Assembly: GCA_039029395.1 (NCBI GenBank)
Contig: JBCCGG010000009.1
Location: forward strand, 1 to 64,000
DNA length: 64,000 nucleotides
Reading direction: 5' to 3'
DNA from: JBCCGG01 sp039029395
Lineage (GTDB): Bacteria > Pseudomonadota > Alphaproteobacteria > Kiloniellales > JAKSDN01
Positions 28,013 to 36,287 of the stretch are shown here, in pieces; the first letter of the stretch is position 1; each line of letters opens with the position of its first letter. Position numbers and translations under genes: made by a program. The notes under the pieces were generated by a model that saw only the letters and a list, made by a program, of their open reading frames with translations, made no database searches and was not told the DNA's origin.

Positions 28013-29494
28013 CTAATCGGGCTGACCCATCGGCAGCCGCGCGGTTGCCCGCAGGCCGCCCTCGGGGCGGTTCTCCAGGGTCACGTCGCCGCCGTGGCTG
28101 CGCAGGATCGAGCGGGCGATGGCGAGACCTAGGCCGACCCCGCCGGTCTCCCGGCTGCGCGAGGTCTCGAGGCGCAGGAAAGGCTCGAAGACCCTCTCAA
28201 GGTCTGCCTCCGGGATGCCCGGGCCGTCGTCCTCGACGATGATGCGCAAGGCGTCCTGGTCGCCCTCCAGGCGGACCCGGGCGCGCTCGCCGTAGGCGAC
28301 GGCGTTCTGGATCAGGTTAGCGAGCGCCCGCTTGAGCGAAATCGGTCGGCAGGGCACCGGCGCCTTGTCCGGGCCGGCGTAGGTCACGTCGTGGCCGGCG
28401 TCGCCCAGATCGTCGCACAGGCTTTGGATCAGCGCGGCGAGATCCACCAGGCGGGTCTCTTCCCGCGCAGCGTCCTCCCGGGCGAAGGCCAGCGCGGCTT
28501 CCGTCATCTGCTCCATCTCGGCCAGGGTCTCGAGGATCTTGTCGCGGGTTTCCCGATCCTCGATGAACTCGGCGCGCAGGCGCAAGGCAGTGATCGGCGT
28601 GCGCAGGTCGTGGCTGATCGCCGCCAGCATGCGGGTGCGGTCGGCGACGAAGCGCTCTAAGCGCTCGCGCATGAGGTTGAAGGCGCGGATCGTGTGACGC
28701 ACGTCCTCGGGGCCTTCTTCGGCCAAGGGCTCGACCGCGGCCCCCCGGCCGAAGCGCTCGGCAGCACCGGCCAAGGCGCCCATGGGCCGGGTGATGCGCC
28801 GGACCGAGAAGATCACGATCGCGACAATGGCGAGCGCCAGGCCAAGCAGGGTTACCGGCGTCACCCAGGCCCAGGCGAAGGCGGCGCTGGGCAGCAGGGT
28901 CTCGCCGTTGAGCCAGCGCCCGTCAGGCAGATGGATCGACAGGGTCAGGCTGAGCGGATGCCCTCGGCGGTACTTGCGCCAACGCTTGTAGTCGCGCCAG
29001 CTCGGCCGCTCGTCGTCGTCGTAATGATCGTCGTCATCATGATCGTCGTCGTCATGGTCGTCATGCTGGTCGCGCCAGGCCTTGCGCTCCTTGCGCCAGC
29101 GCTTGAACCAGCTGGGCGCTTCCTCGACCCGGACCAGCACGTCGCCGGCGCCCTCCAGCTCGCGGCTGAGACGCCGTTGCAGGGGGTTGTCGCGCGCCAT
29201 GGGATCGTCGAGCGGCACGGCGCTCTCACCGGCCAGCCAGTAGCCCAACCGCGGCCCGCTGGCGGCAGCCAGGATGCGCTCGCTCAATGCCGGCGGCGTA
29301 TCGGCCAAGAGACGCACCACCGAGACCGTGCGTGACAGCACCTGGGCCCGGTCGGCCGCGCGCACCGCGTGGCGCCGCTCGTCCAGGAAGACCGCCAGGC
29401 TGAGCGCCTGTGCCGCGACCAGGGCAAGCAGCAGCAGGGCGATCATCTGCCCGGCCAGACTGCGCGGCCAGAGGCGGAGACGCTTGCGGGTCAC
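28013..29494 (-). CDS. Sensor histidine kinase with Asp/His-rich periplasmic segment
   Basis: A 493-residue sensor kinase: TM1 at about 14-38, a periplasmic domain, TM2 near 205-230 (FAWAWVTPVTLLGLALAIVAIVIF), HAMP, then the HisKA dimerisation domain with phospho-acceptor His295 in AAISHDLRTPITALRLRAE, and an ATPase domain with NLIQNAVAYGE, DDGPGIPEADLERVFEPF and GGVGLGLAIARSI. The periplasmic part carries, around residues 140-161, a run made almost only of Asp and His, plausibly a divalent-metal site. It starts at a GTG that overlaps the response-regulator stop (GTGA, 29491-29494). Confidence 0.93.
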   Translation of the reverse strand: MTRKRLRLWPRSLAGQMIALLLLALVAAQALSLAVFLDERRHAVRAADRAQVLSRTVSVVRLLADTPPALSERILAAASGPRLGYWLAGESAVPLDDPMARDNPLQRRLSRELEGAGDVLVRVEEAPSWFKRWRKERKAWRDQHDDHDDDDHDDDDHYDDDERPSWRDYKRWRKYRRGHPLSLTLSIHLPDGRWLNGETLLPSAAFAWAWVTPVTLLGLALAIVAIVIFSVRRITRPMGALAGAAERFGRGAAVEPLAEEGPEDVRHTIRAFNLMRERLERFVADRTRMLAAISHDLRTPITALRLRAEFIEDRETRDKILETLAEMEQMTEAALAFAREDAAREETRLVDLAALIQSLCDDLGDAGHDVTYAGPDKAPVPCRPISLKRALANLIQNAVAYGERARVRLEGDQDALRIIVEDDGPGIPEADLERVFEPFLRLETSRSRETGGVGLGLAIARSILRSHGGDVTLENRPEGGLRATARLPMGQPD

Positions 29495-30213
29495 GGCCGC
29501 TCGACCTCGGCGGCAAAGAGGTAGCCGCCGCCCCACACGGTCTGGATCAGCGTGGGGTTCTTGGGGTCGGCCTCGATCTTTCGGCGCAGGCGGCTGACCT
29601 GGTTGTCGATCGAGCGGTCGAACACCTTGGTGGCGCGGCCCTGGGTCAGGTCGAGCAGCTGTTCCCGCGACAGAACCATGCGTGGGTGGCGGAGAAAGGC
29701 CTGGAGCAGCTGGAACTCGGCCGTGCTGAGCGGCACCGCCGCGCCGTCCGGGCCGCTGACCTCCCGGCGCGCCGGATCGAATGTCCAGCCGGCGAAGCGC
29801 AGGCGCCCGCCTTCGAGCGGCGCGCGCTGGGCTGGCAGGCTCTGGGCTCGGCGCAGCACCGCCTTGATGCGCGCCAGAAGCTCGCGCGGGTTGAAGGGCT
29901 TGGTCAGATAGTCGTCGGCGCCGATCTCCAAGCCGACCACCCGGTCGGTCTCCTCGGCCATGGCGGTCAGCAGTATGACCGGCAGGCCGCTGGTCTCGCG
30001 CAGGTGGCGGCAAAGGCTCAGGCCGTCCTCGCCGGGCATCATGATGTCGAGCACCACCAGGTCGACCGCGCTGGTCTTCAAGATCCGCTTCATGGCCGCG
30101 CCGCCATCCGCCACCGAGACCCGCAGGCCGTGCTTGTCCAAGTACTTGGCGACCAGCTCGCGGATCTCGCGATGATCGTCGACCACCAGGATGTGGGGTT
30201 GGGATTCGTTCAA
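29491..30213 (-). CDS. OmpR-family response regulator
   Basis: A 240-residue two-component regulator. The receiver domain has acidic residues in VVDDHREIRELV, phospho-acceptor Asp56 in LVVLDIMMPGEDG, the switch Thr in VILLTAM and Lys in DYLTKPFNPREL. The C-terminal winged helix has STAEFQLLQAFLRHPRMVLSREQLLDL and SIDNQVSRLRRKIE, the OmpR/PhoB type. It is the first gene of the pair with the kinase. The divergent EF-hand gene 204 bases away is a probable target. Confidence 0.95.
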   Translation of the reverse strand: MNESQPHILVVDDHREIRELVAKYLDKHGLRVSVADGGAAMKRILKTSAVDLVVLDIMMPGEDGLSLCRHLRETSGLPVILLTAMAEETDRVVGLEIGADDYLTKPFNPRELLARIKAVLRRAQSLPAQRAPLEGGRLRFAGWTFDPARREVSGPDGAAVPLSTAEFQLLQAFLRHPRMVLSREQLLDLTQGRATKVFDRSIDNQVSRLRRKIEADPKNPTLIQTVWGGGYLFAAEVERP

Positions 30214-30284
30214 GGCTCGCGCGCTCCGGACTGGCTTGCGAAGGAGACTATGTGCCCCTTCGCGCCGATCGGGGCCAGAAAAAG

Positions 30285-30304
30285 TGTATCAAACTGTGTC
30301 AAAG
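30285..30304 (+). promoter_or_regulatory. Candidate response-regulator operator (10-base direct repeat)
   Basis: TGTATCAAAC is followed immediately by TGTGTCAAAG, two 10-base direct repeats matching at eight positions. OmpR-type regulators bind such head-to-tail repeats with one helical turn spacing. It lies between the divergent response-regulator and EF-hand genes. The repeat is seen; binding is inferred. Confidence 0.45.
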
Positions 30305-30417
30305 CCCCAATCGGTCAGAGCTTGCGACTCTTTCACCCGCCGGCCGGCATAGTTTTGCGACAGGATGGGTCCACCTATCGCCGGACCAGAATTCAAACAA
30401 CCCAACGAGGACAATCC

Positions 30418-30897
30418 ATGAGAACCAGAACCAAGTTTCTGACCGCCGCCGCCGCCACCCTTGCCATCGGCGGGGTCGCAATCGCCGGCGCGGGCGTTGC
30501 CTACAGCGGCAAGGGCGGCCACCACGGCGGGCGCCACATGGGCATGATGCTGGAGTTCTACGACGCCGATGGCGACGGCAAGCTGACCCAAGTGGAGCTG
30601 GACAACGGCCGCAGCGAGCAGCTCGTCACCTTCGATACGGACGGCGATCAGCAGCTCACCCTTGAGGAGTACGAGGCCCTGTGGCTGGACGCCATGCGCA
30701 GCCGCATGGTCGACCGCTTCCAGCATCTGGACGAAGACGGCGACGGCGTGGTCACCCTGGTGGAGTACACCGAGCCGATGTCCGATCTGGTCGCCCGCAA
30801 AGACCGCAACGGCGACGGCGCGCTGAGCCGCGAGGACAAGAAGCGCTACCACAAGGACCGCGACCACGACCGCGACGACGACGGCGACGACAGCTAA
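30418..30897 (+). CDS. Secreted EF-hand protein with four Ca2+-binding loops
   Basis: A 159-residue exported protein. The N terminus MRTRTKFLTAAAATLAIGGV is a signal sequence, followed by a Gly/His-rich stretch (GKGGHHGGRHMG). Four canonical EF-hand loops start near residues 49 (DADGDGKLTQVE), 73 (DTDGDQQLTLEE), 105 (DEDGDGVVTLVE) and 129 (DRNGDGALSRED). The tail is Asp/Arg/His-rich. A CGAGGA ribosome-binding sequence precedes the ATG. It is divergent from the two-component pair, whose sensor carries a similar Asp/His-rich run, so it is probably a periplasmic calcium-binding effector of that system. Confidence 0.9.
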   Translation: MRTRTKFLTAAAATLAIGGVAIAGAGVAYSGKGGHHGGRHMGMMLEFYDADGDGKLTQVELDNGRSEQLVTFDTDGDQQLTLEEYEALWLDAMRSRMVDRFQHLDEDGDGVVTLVEYTEPMSDLVARKDRNGDGALSREDKKRYHKDRDHDRDDDGDDS

Positions 30898-30916
30898 AGG
30901 GTTCTAACGCTAGCCC

Positions 30917-31015
30917 CCCTCACCCTGGCCCTCTCCCCCGATAGGGGAGAGGGAATCTTTGCCCCAGCCTCTCGGCCGCGTTCCCTCTCCCCCTGGGAGA
31001 GGGACAGGGTGAGGG
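30917..31015. repeat. Palindromic intergenic repeat (double hairpin)
   Basis: An outer inverted repeat (CCCTCACCCT at the left, AGGGTGAGGG at the right) encloses two inner hairpins, CCCTCTCCCC-N-GGGGAGAGGG at 30929-30953 and CCCTCTCCCC-N-GGGAGAGGG at 30983-31003. This resembles the widespread REP/BIME-like elements of proteobacteria. It sits between two convergent genes, so it could also end transcription of both. Confidence 0.85.
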
Positions 31016-31032
31016 ATGTTTATTGTTTCTGT

Positions 31033-31893
31033 CTAGGGCCGCCCCTGGTCGTCCAGGTAGCCGAACTGAGTCATTACGTCCCGGTTGGCCTCGACCAGTC
31101 GGGCGATCTGGGCATCGCTCAGGATCTCGCGCCAAGCCTCGGCTTGGCCGGCGCGGAAAAAGGCGCTGGGCGCGCCCTTGGGCAGCTCCCGGAAGCTCTC
31201 GGCCTGCTCCTGGCCGGCCAGCTCCTCGAAAGCACTGAAGCGGATCGCCCTGGCCAAGCGCTCGGGCTCCTCGGGCATTTGCAGGAAGCGGGAGATCGCG
31301 CCGAAGGTCTCGCTCGGCCGGGACAGCAGGTCCTCGTAGCGTAGGACCAAGGGCTCCAGACCCGGCGCCCGGCACCAGCTCAGCACGTGCTGGCGCCAGC
31401 TGCCCAGGTAGTGGGGCAGGGCGCGGGCCGTGCCGGGCAGCACCTTGTCGGGCGCACACAAGACGTCGATCGCCTCGTCCTGAGAGACCCGAAAGTGGTG
31501 GGCGTAGGAAACCGCCACGTCTAGCGGGTTGCGCAGCAGGTAGATCGCGCCGACCGTGGCCTGGGGTGTGATCAGCGCCGTGCCCTCGGCCTGGCCGATC
31601 AGGTTGTGGGTCTTGACGAAGACCGTCTGGCCCTTGGCGGTGGCCATCCACTGGTGCACCTGGGGGCGTAGCCGGGCCAGCTCCTGCTGGCTCATTTCCT
31701 CTACCGGCCGGCCGCTGAGACGCTCGTAGTGGATGACGTAGCCGTCGCCGAGGGTGAAGTTGACCAGCTCGTTGATCGGCACCGGCTCGGTCCGGTTCTG
31801 CAGGTAGTTGGCCAAAAAGGCGCGCAGCCAGGTGTTGCCCGATTTTGGGTAGGAGGCGAGCCAGATGATGCCGTGAAAGGTCTGCTCGCTCAT
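31033..31893 (-). CDS. Sulfotransferase
   Basis: A 286-residue PAPS-dependent sulfotransferase, paralogous to the one at 11599-12450. The 5'-phosphosulfate loop is WLASYPKSGNTWLRAFLANY (residues 11-30), the catalytic-region KTHN segment is FVKTHNLIGQ, and the 3'-phosphate motif is LLRNPLDVAVSYAHHF. The cap AFFRAGQAEAWREIL is also shared. It is the last gene of a six-gene operon, 16 bases after the 2OG-oxygenase gene. The acceptor is unknown; it probably acts on the same molecule as the operon's other enzymes. Confidence 0.92.
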   Translation of the reverse strand: MSEQTFHGIIWLASYPKSGNTWLRAFLANYLQNRTEPVPINELVNFTLGDGYVIHYERLSGRPVEEMSQQELARLRPQVHQWMATAKGQTVFVKTHNLIGQAEGTALITPQATVGAIYLLRNPLDVAVSYAHHFRVSQDEAIDVLCAPDKVLPGTARALPHYLGSWRQHVLSWCRAPGLEPLVLRYEDLLSRPSETFGAISRFLQMPEEPERLARAIRFSAFEELAGQEQAESFRELPKGAPSAFFRAGQAEAWREILSDAQIARLVEANRDVMTQFGYLDDQGRP

Positions 31894-31909
31894 GGCGGCT
31901 GCGTGTCCC

Positions 31910-32533
31910 TTAGAAATTCGCGCCGCCGGACTGCTGGCCGACGCTGCCTCGCAGCATGACGTTGAAGGAGATCGAGATCCTCTCAGCGTCGCTGGTATTC
32001 TCCTCGACCAGGTGCTGGAACCAAGAGGGGAAGACCAGCAGCGTCCCAGCCTTGGGTGCGACGCGCTGGCGCGAGGAGTTGAAGGGCGTGTACTCGGCGA
32101 CCGCCGGCAAAAGCACAATCGCCTGCTGGCGCGGATCGTGAAACACGATGTCGCCGCAGCCCTCCGGCGCACGCACGTAGTAGACGCCGCTTAGGAAGTT
32201 GTTGGGATGGCTGTGCAGGTGGTGAGCTTCGCCGCGCCGGTTGATGTTGGCCCAGCAGTTGGTGATGTCGAAGCCCTGGTAGCGGCATTTGAGAAAGTCG
32301 AGCACCCCCTTGCTGGCGGCGACCAGGATTTGGGTGAGCGGCCGGAAGCCCTCGAGCTGGTGCAGGTCGCCGTCGCTGCGCCAGGCCCGCTCGGTGCCGC
32401 CGTGGCCCTTGCCGGCCGCGCGCAGTCCGTGCAACTCGCGCTCCAGCTGGTCGTTGATCGCCGGGTGATTGGCGATCTCGTGCACCCAGACGCAGGTCGG
32501 GAAATAGTGGTTGACCTCGCACTTGCTGAACAT
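31910..32533 (-). CDS. Putative 2OG-Fe(II) oxygenase (single-domain)
   Basis: A 207-residue protein of the family marked by CWANINRRGEAHHLHSHPNNFLSGVYYVRAP. Further family elements are IVFHDPRQQ, TLLVFPSWFQHLVEENTS and ERISISFNVM. The residues HSHP and the His in WFQHLV are the probable iron ligands, and the Arg of ERIS the probable 2-oxoglutarate ligand; the usual His-x-Asp is not present. A paralogue lies three genes upstream at 35587. The start MFSKCEVNHYFPTCVWVHEI is supported by its match to that paralogue's start. Confidence 0.85.
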   Translation of the reverse strand: MFSKCEVNHYFPTCVWVHEIANHPAINDQLERELHGLRAAGKGHGGTERAWRSDGDLHQLEGFRPLTQILVAASKGVLDFLKCRYQGFDITNCWANINRRGEAHHLHSHPNNFLSGVYYVRAPEGCGDIVFHDPRQQAIVLLPAVAEYTPFNSSRQRVAPKAGTLLVFPSWFQHLVEENTSDAERISISFNVMLRGSVGQQSGGANF

Positions 32534-32564
32534 GGCTCGATCCAAGGTTCCTGAGACGGCCCTT

Positions 32565-34910
32565 CTAGCCAGCCGAGCTGTCCCTTGGCAAGGCCGGCAC
32601 GGTGAAGCCCGTTGGCGGGCCACCGGACTGATAGCGCCGCCACATGGTCTCGTAGGCGATCTCCAAATGTCTCGCCAGGCGCACGGTATCGAACAGCGGC
32701 GCGCTCAGGCGCCTTTCCGCCAGCTTCGCCCGCAGCGCCGCCAGGCGCGGTTTGTCTCTGGCAAGCGCCACGGCCAGTGTCTCGAAGCCGTCGAGGTCGT
32801 CGGCGATCAGCTCGGGCAGCTCGATCGCTCGCAGCAGGCTGGCCGAGACCCGCGAGGCGAAGTGGCGTCCCATCGGGGCGACCACCGGCACGCCGGCCCA
32901 CAACAGGTCGCTGGTCGTGGTGTGGCCATTGTAGATCCGGGTATCCAGCCCCAGGTCGGCGAGACCAAGACGGGCCAGGTGGGCGCTCTTGGGCAGGCGC
33001 CCGGCGAACACCAGGCGGCCTGGCTCGACGCCTCGGGCCGCCGCTTCCCGGCGCAGGTTTTCCGCCGCCAGGCCGTCGGTCTTCTCGAACAGCCAGAGCT
33101 GGGAGTCCGGCACGGCGCTCAAGATCGCCATCCAGCGCTCGAACATGAGCGGCTCGATCTTGAAGCTCTGGTTGAAGCAGGCGAACACGACGGCGTCGTC
33201 CTTGAGGCCGAAGGCGGCCCGGTCCAAGGACGTGGTTTCGATCTGCTGAGCCCGGTCGTTGACCTGGTAGCATTCCGGCAAGAGCCCCAGCGCCTCGCTG
33301 AAATGGGCGCCGTGGTCCGGCGGGCTGACCACGGGATCGCCGATCAGGTAGTCGATGAAGTCCGCGCCGGTGCCGCCGGGAAAGCCCAGGTAGCTGGCCT
33401 GGAGCGGCGCCGGCCGGAGCGCACAGATCTCCAGGCGGTTGTTCTTCGTGTGGCCGGTCAGATCGACCAGGATGTCGACCTGTTCGCCGTGGATCAGGCG
33501 TGCCGCCTCCTCGTGGGTCGCGCCGGCGATGTCGTGGAAGCGGTCGCAGTCGGTTTCCGCCGAGCGCCGGTACCAGCTGCCGTCGTCGGGCCCATAGGAG
33601 AAGGCCTGGACCCTCACCCGCTCCCGGTCGTGGGCCGCGAAGAGGCCGCGCACCAGATGGCCCACCGGGTGGTCCCGAAAGTCCTGGGAGAGATAGCCGA
33701 TGGTGAGCGGCCTGGCGCGCCTCGGCGGGTGGTCGAAGGCCAGGCGCGCCTTGGCGGCCGCCATGCGCCGGTCGATCGCGCGGCTCCAGGCCTGTTGGAT
33801 TCGGTGGTTTTCCGCCGGATCGTCGTGGCGCGAGAGATTGAGCAGGGGCGGCTCGGCTGGCACCTGGAGCGTGCCCGATTCCGTTCCCAAAGCGTCCAAC
33901 TCGGCTGCCCGTGCCGCGAAGCCGGTCCAGTCGCAGACCTGCTGAAGCAGGCCGACCAGGGAGCCAAGCGCATTTACGTCTTGGGGCGCCGTCGCGCAGG
34001 CCCGCTCCAAGTGCGCCAGCGCGCCGCCCCAATCCCCTCTGTCCCTCAGGTCCTGGGCCGAAAGCGTGAGCGCCGCGACATTGCCGGGCTCGAGGGCGAG
34101 CGCCCGTTCCAGCTCCGCTTGCGCTTCGCCTGGCCGATCGGCGGCGCGCAGGGCGGTCGCCAGGTTGACCAGGGTGCCGGCCCGGTTCGGCTGGCCGGCG
34201 AGCGCCCGGCCGTAGGCCTCGATCGCCTCGGCGACCCGGCCTTGGCTCATCAGCAGGCTGCCCTGGTTGTTAAGCGCATCCGCCTGGTCCGGCAGACTGG
34301 CCAGGATCTGTCGGTTGAGCGCCTCGGCATCGGCCAGGCGACCAATTTCTAGGTAGAGCGCCGCCAGGTTGGTGGCGGCCGGCAGAAAGCCTTTGGCCAA
34401 GGAAAGACAGCGGTGATAGGCGGCAATCGCTTGCTCGGCGCGGCCGGCGGCGCGCAGGCCGTTGGCTAGGTTGAACAGAGACTCCGGGCTATCCGGCACG
34501 AGGGTCGCCGCCTGGCTCAGCGCGTCGAGGCCCGGCTCGACGTCGCCGTTTTTGATTAGGGCCGCGCCCAGGTTGCCAAGCGCGTTGCCGTAGCCCGGGT
34601 CGTGCGCCAGGGCTTGGCGGTAGCAGGCAATCGCCTGATCGATCTTGCCCTGCTCGCCGAGCACGACCCCCAGCGTGTTGATCGCCTTGGGCTCCTCGGG
34701 CCGCACCGCAAGCGCCCGGCGCAAGAGGGCCTCTGCCTGCGCCAGATCGGCCTTTGCGCGCATGGCCAGTGCGAGCAGCTGAAGCGCCTCGAAATGCGCC
34801 GGATCGGTCGCCAGAATCTGCCGGCAGCTATCCTCCATCTCGCCGAGCTGCCCGCCCTGGTAGGCGGCCAGCGCCCGATCGCGCAGGGTCTCCAGCTCGC
34901 TCCCGGACAT
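32565..34910 (-). CDS. TPR O-GlcNAc transferase-like glycosyltransferase (GT41)
   Basis: A 781-residue OGT-type protein. Residues 1-380 form a superhelix of about ten TPR repeats (for example GRVAEAIEAYGRALAGQPNRAG). The catalytic part starts near 400 with TIGYLSQDFRDHPVGHLVRGL and continues VDILVDLTGHTKNNRLEICALRPAPLQASYLGFPGGTG, FACFNQSFKIEPLMFERWMAIL, SQLWLF, DTRIYNGHTTTSDLLWAGVPVV and ASRVSASLLRAIELPELIADD, all GT41 hallmarks. These enzymes transfer a sugar, usually GlcNAc from UDP-GlcNAc, to Ser/Thr of proteins. It is the fourth gene of the operon and is flanked by 2OG oxygenases. Confidence 0.93.
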   Translation of the reverse strand: MSGSELETLRDRALAAYQGGQLGEMEDSCRQILATDPAHFEALQLLALAMRAKADLAQAEALLRRALAVRPEEPKAINTLGVVLGEQGKIDQAIACYRQALAHDPGYGNALGNLGAALIKNGDVEPGLDALSQAATLVPDSPESLFNLANGLRAAGRAEQAIAAYHRCLSLAKGFLPAATNLAALYLEIGRLADAEALNRQILASLPDQADALNNQGSLLMSQGRVAEAIEAYGRALAGQPNRAGTLVNLATALRAADRPGEAQAELERALALEPGNVAALTLSAQDLRDRGDWGGALAHLERACATAPQDVNALGSLVGLLQQVCDWTGFAARAAELDALGTESGTLQVPAEPPLLNLSRHDDPAENHRIQQAWSRAIDRRMAAAKARLAFDHPPRRARPLTIGYLSQDFRDHPVGHLVRGLFAAHDRERVRVQAFSYGPDDGSWYRRSAETDCDRFHDIAGATHEEAARLIHGEQVDILVDLTGHTKNNRLEICALRPAPLQASYLGFPGGTGADFIDYLIGDPVVSPPDHGAHFSEALGLLPECYQVNDRAQQIETTSLDRAAFGLKDDAVVFACFNQSFKIEPLMFERWMAILSAVPDSQLWLFEKTDGLAAENLRREAAARGVEPGRLVFAGRLPKSAHLARLGLADLGLDTRIYNGHTTTSDLLWAGVPVVAPMGRHFASRVSASLLRAIELPELIADDLDGFETLAVALARDKPRLAALRAKLAERRLSAPLFDTVRLARHLEIAYETMWRRYQSGGPPTGFTVPALPRDSSAG

Positions 34911-34913
34911 CGC

Positions 34914-35576
34914 CTAGAGCCTCCCGGTGTCGAGGTACAGGCCGAGCACCAGGATGTGGTCGCTGGCCGAAGGCTCGCGCCGCCACATGTAGCCGGCTTC
35001 GAGCTCGAGGCCCGGTCTGATCTGATAGCCGAGGCCGCCGAACAGGCGGTTCTGCTCGAAGCCCTCTGCCGGGCCGCCGGGTTCCTGGTTGAGGTTGGCG
35101 AAGACCTCGTTGAACGCGATTGCCTCCCAGTCCGGATCGCCCAGGGGATGGGCCAGGCGCAAGCGGTAGCGGGCGCGCACCGTGACCCCGTCGACGTTCT
35201 CGATGATGCGCTGCTCGACGCGAAGACGGTTGGCAATGGCGAGATCGCCGACCCGATGTTTTATGCCGAGCTGCTCCCACACCCGGTTCTCGGAGTCCTC
35301 GCCGGGCTGGGGTCGGTCGTAGTAGTCGTAGCCCAGAAACAGCGTGACATGATCGGACAGATGATAGCCGATGTCCGGGCGGACGATGACCACGTCGACT
35401 TCCGAGATATCGTCTGCGAAGCGGCCCTGCAGCATGAGGCTGAGGTCGATCCGCTCATCGAGCGGATGGGTCACCTTGAGCACGCTCCACTGCTGCAGAT
35501 CGTCGTCGGCGTGCCCCGGCACGGTGGCCATCAGAAGCGCCGCGCCGGCCACCGCCGTCATGACCAGAGAGCGCAC
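34914..35576 (-). CDS. DUF2490 family outer-membrane-like protein
   Basis: A 220-residue precursor with the signal MRSLVMTAVAGAALLMATVPGHA. The mature part consists of alternating amphipathic strands (VDVVIVRPDIGYHLSDHVTLFLGYDYYDR; VTVRARYRLRLAHPL; ELEAGYMWRRE), fitting the DUF2490 beta-barrel family of unknown function. It is the third gene of the operon, with the OGT start only three bases after its stop. It may be the outer-membrane exit or an acceptor for the modified product; this is inference from position. Confidence 0.8.
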   Translation of the reverse strand: MRSLVMTAVAGAALLMATVPGHADDDLQQWSVLKVTHPLDERIDLSLMLQGRFADDISEVDVVIVRPDIGYHLSDHVTLFLGYDYYDRPQPGEDSENRVWEQLGIKHRVGDLAIANRLRVEQRIIENVDGVTVRARYRLRLAHPLGDPDWEAIAFNEVFANLNQEPGGPAEGFEQNRLFGGLGYQIRPGLELEAGYMWRREPSASDHILVLGLYLDTGRL

Positions 35577-35586
35577 GGCGGGCGAC

Positions 35587-36243
35587 CTATCGGGTCCGGG
35601 TCTTGCCAGTCGGGATGCCCTGCCATTTGGGCGGGCTGATGGTCTCGGCGAAGGACGAGAACATGACGTTGAAGCTGATCGAGATGCGGTCGCCCTGGCC
35701 CTTGTTGGGCAGGACCGAATGGCGGAACCAGGCTGGGAAGACCAGAAGCCGCCCTTCCTTTGCCGGCAGGTTGATGGGCGAGGTGTTCTCGTTGGTGTGC
35801 TTGAGCACCCGTGGCGCGATGATGTTGGTCTGGGGCCTGGGGTCGTGGAACGAGATAGTATCGCCGCCGGCCGGGCAGTGCACGTAGTAGACCCCGCTTA
35901 GAAAGTTGTTGGGGTGGCTGTGGCCGGCATGGGGCGTGCCGCTCGGGTTGATGTTGGCCCAGCAGCCAGTCAGCTGGAACGATTCGTATTCGACCTGCAG
36001 GAACTCGAGCGTGCTCTGGGCCGCCTGGTTCACATAGGGCATCAGCTCGGCGAAGTCCTCGTGGCGGTGCAGGTCCGGGTCGGTTTGCCAGCTTTGGCCC
36101 GGGCCGATCGGCGGGCGCGGCGTCAAGATTCGCTCGATCGCCTGGAGCAGGCGCTGGTTCATCGGGCCGGAGTCTTCAGGCTTGAGGTCGTGGACCCAGA
36201 CATGGGTCGGGAAGAGCGGCCAGGCGGCGGTATCTTGGAACAT
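35587..36243 (-). CDS. Putative 2OG-Fe(II) oxygenase (single-domain)
   Basis: A 218-residue paralogue of the 31910-32533 protein: CWANINPSGTPHAGHSHPNNFLSGVYYVHCP, FHDPRPQTNIIAP, LLVFPAWFRHSVLPNK and DRISISFNVMFS. The probable iron ligands are in HSHP and WFRH. Both operon copies begin with an aromatic-rich LFPTHVWVHDL-like strand. It is the second gene of the operon, ten bases before the DUF2490 gene. Having two diverged copies in one operon suggests two hydroxylation or oxidation steps. Confidence 0.85.
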   Translation of the reverse strand: MFQDTAAWPLFPTHVWVHDLKPEDSGPMNQRLLQAIERILTPRPPIGPGQSWQTDPDLHRHEDFAELMPYVNQAAQSTLEFLQVEYESFQLTGCWANINPSGTPHAGHSHPNNFLSGVYYVHCPAGGDTISFHDPRPQTNIIAPRVLKHTNENTSPINLPAKEGRLLVFPAWFRHSVLPNKGQGDRISISFNVMFSSFAETISPPKWQGIPTGKTRTR

Positions 36244-36287
36244 GGGTGGGGCGGTCGCGCGGCTGTTTTAGACGGTTCGGCTTGGTA

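Noticed and set aside
28999..29080. The Asp/His run in the sensor as a sequencing or microsatellite artefact
   Set aside because: The frame stays open on both sides with good kinase motifs, and the codons for Asp and His vary, so it is a real coding segment.
28013..30013. A 666-codon minus-strand frame as a large hybrid kinase
   Set aside because: Its first part is the response-regulator gene read out of frame. The kinase proper starts at the GTG ending at 29494, which overlaps the regulator's stop in GTGA.
30917..31015. A CRISPR-like repeat array
   Set aside because: There are only two related hairpins in opposite arms of a single palindrome, with no regularly spaced direct repeats or spacers.
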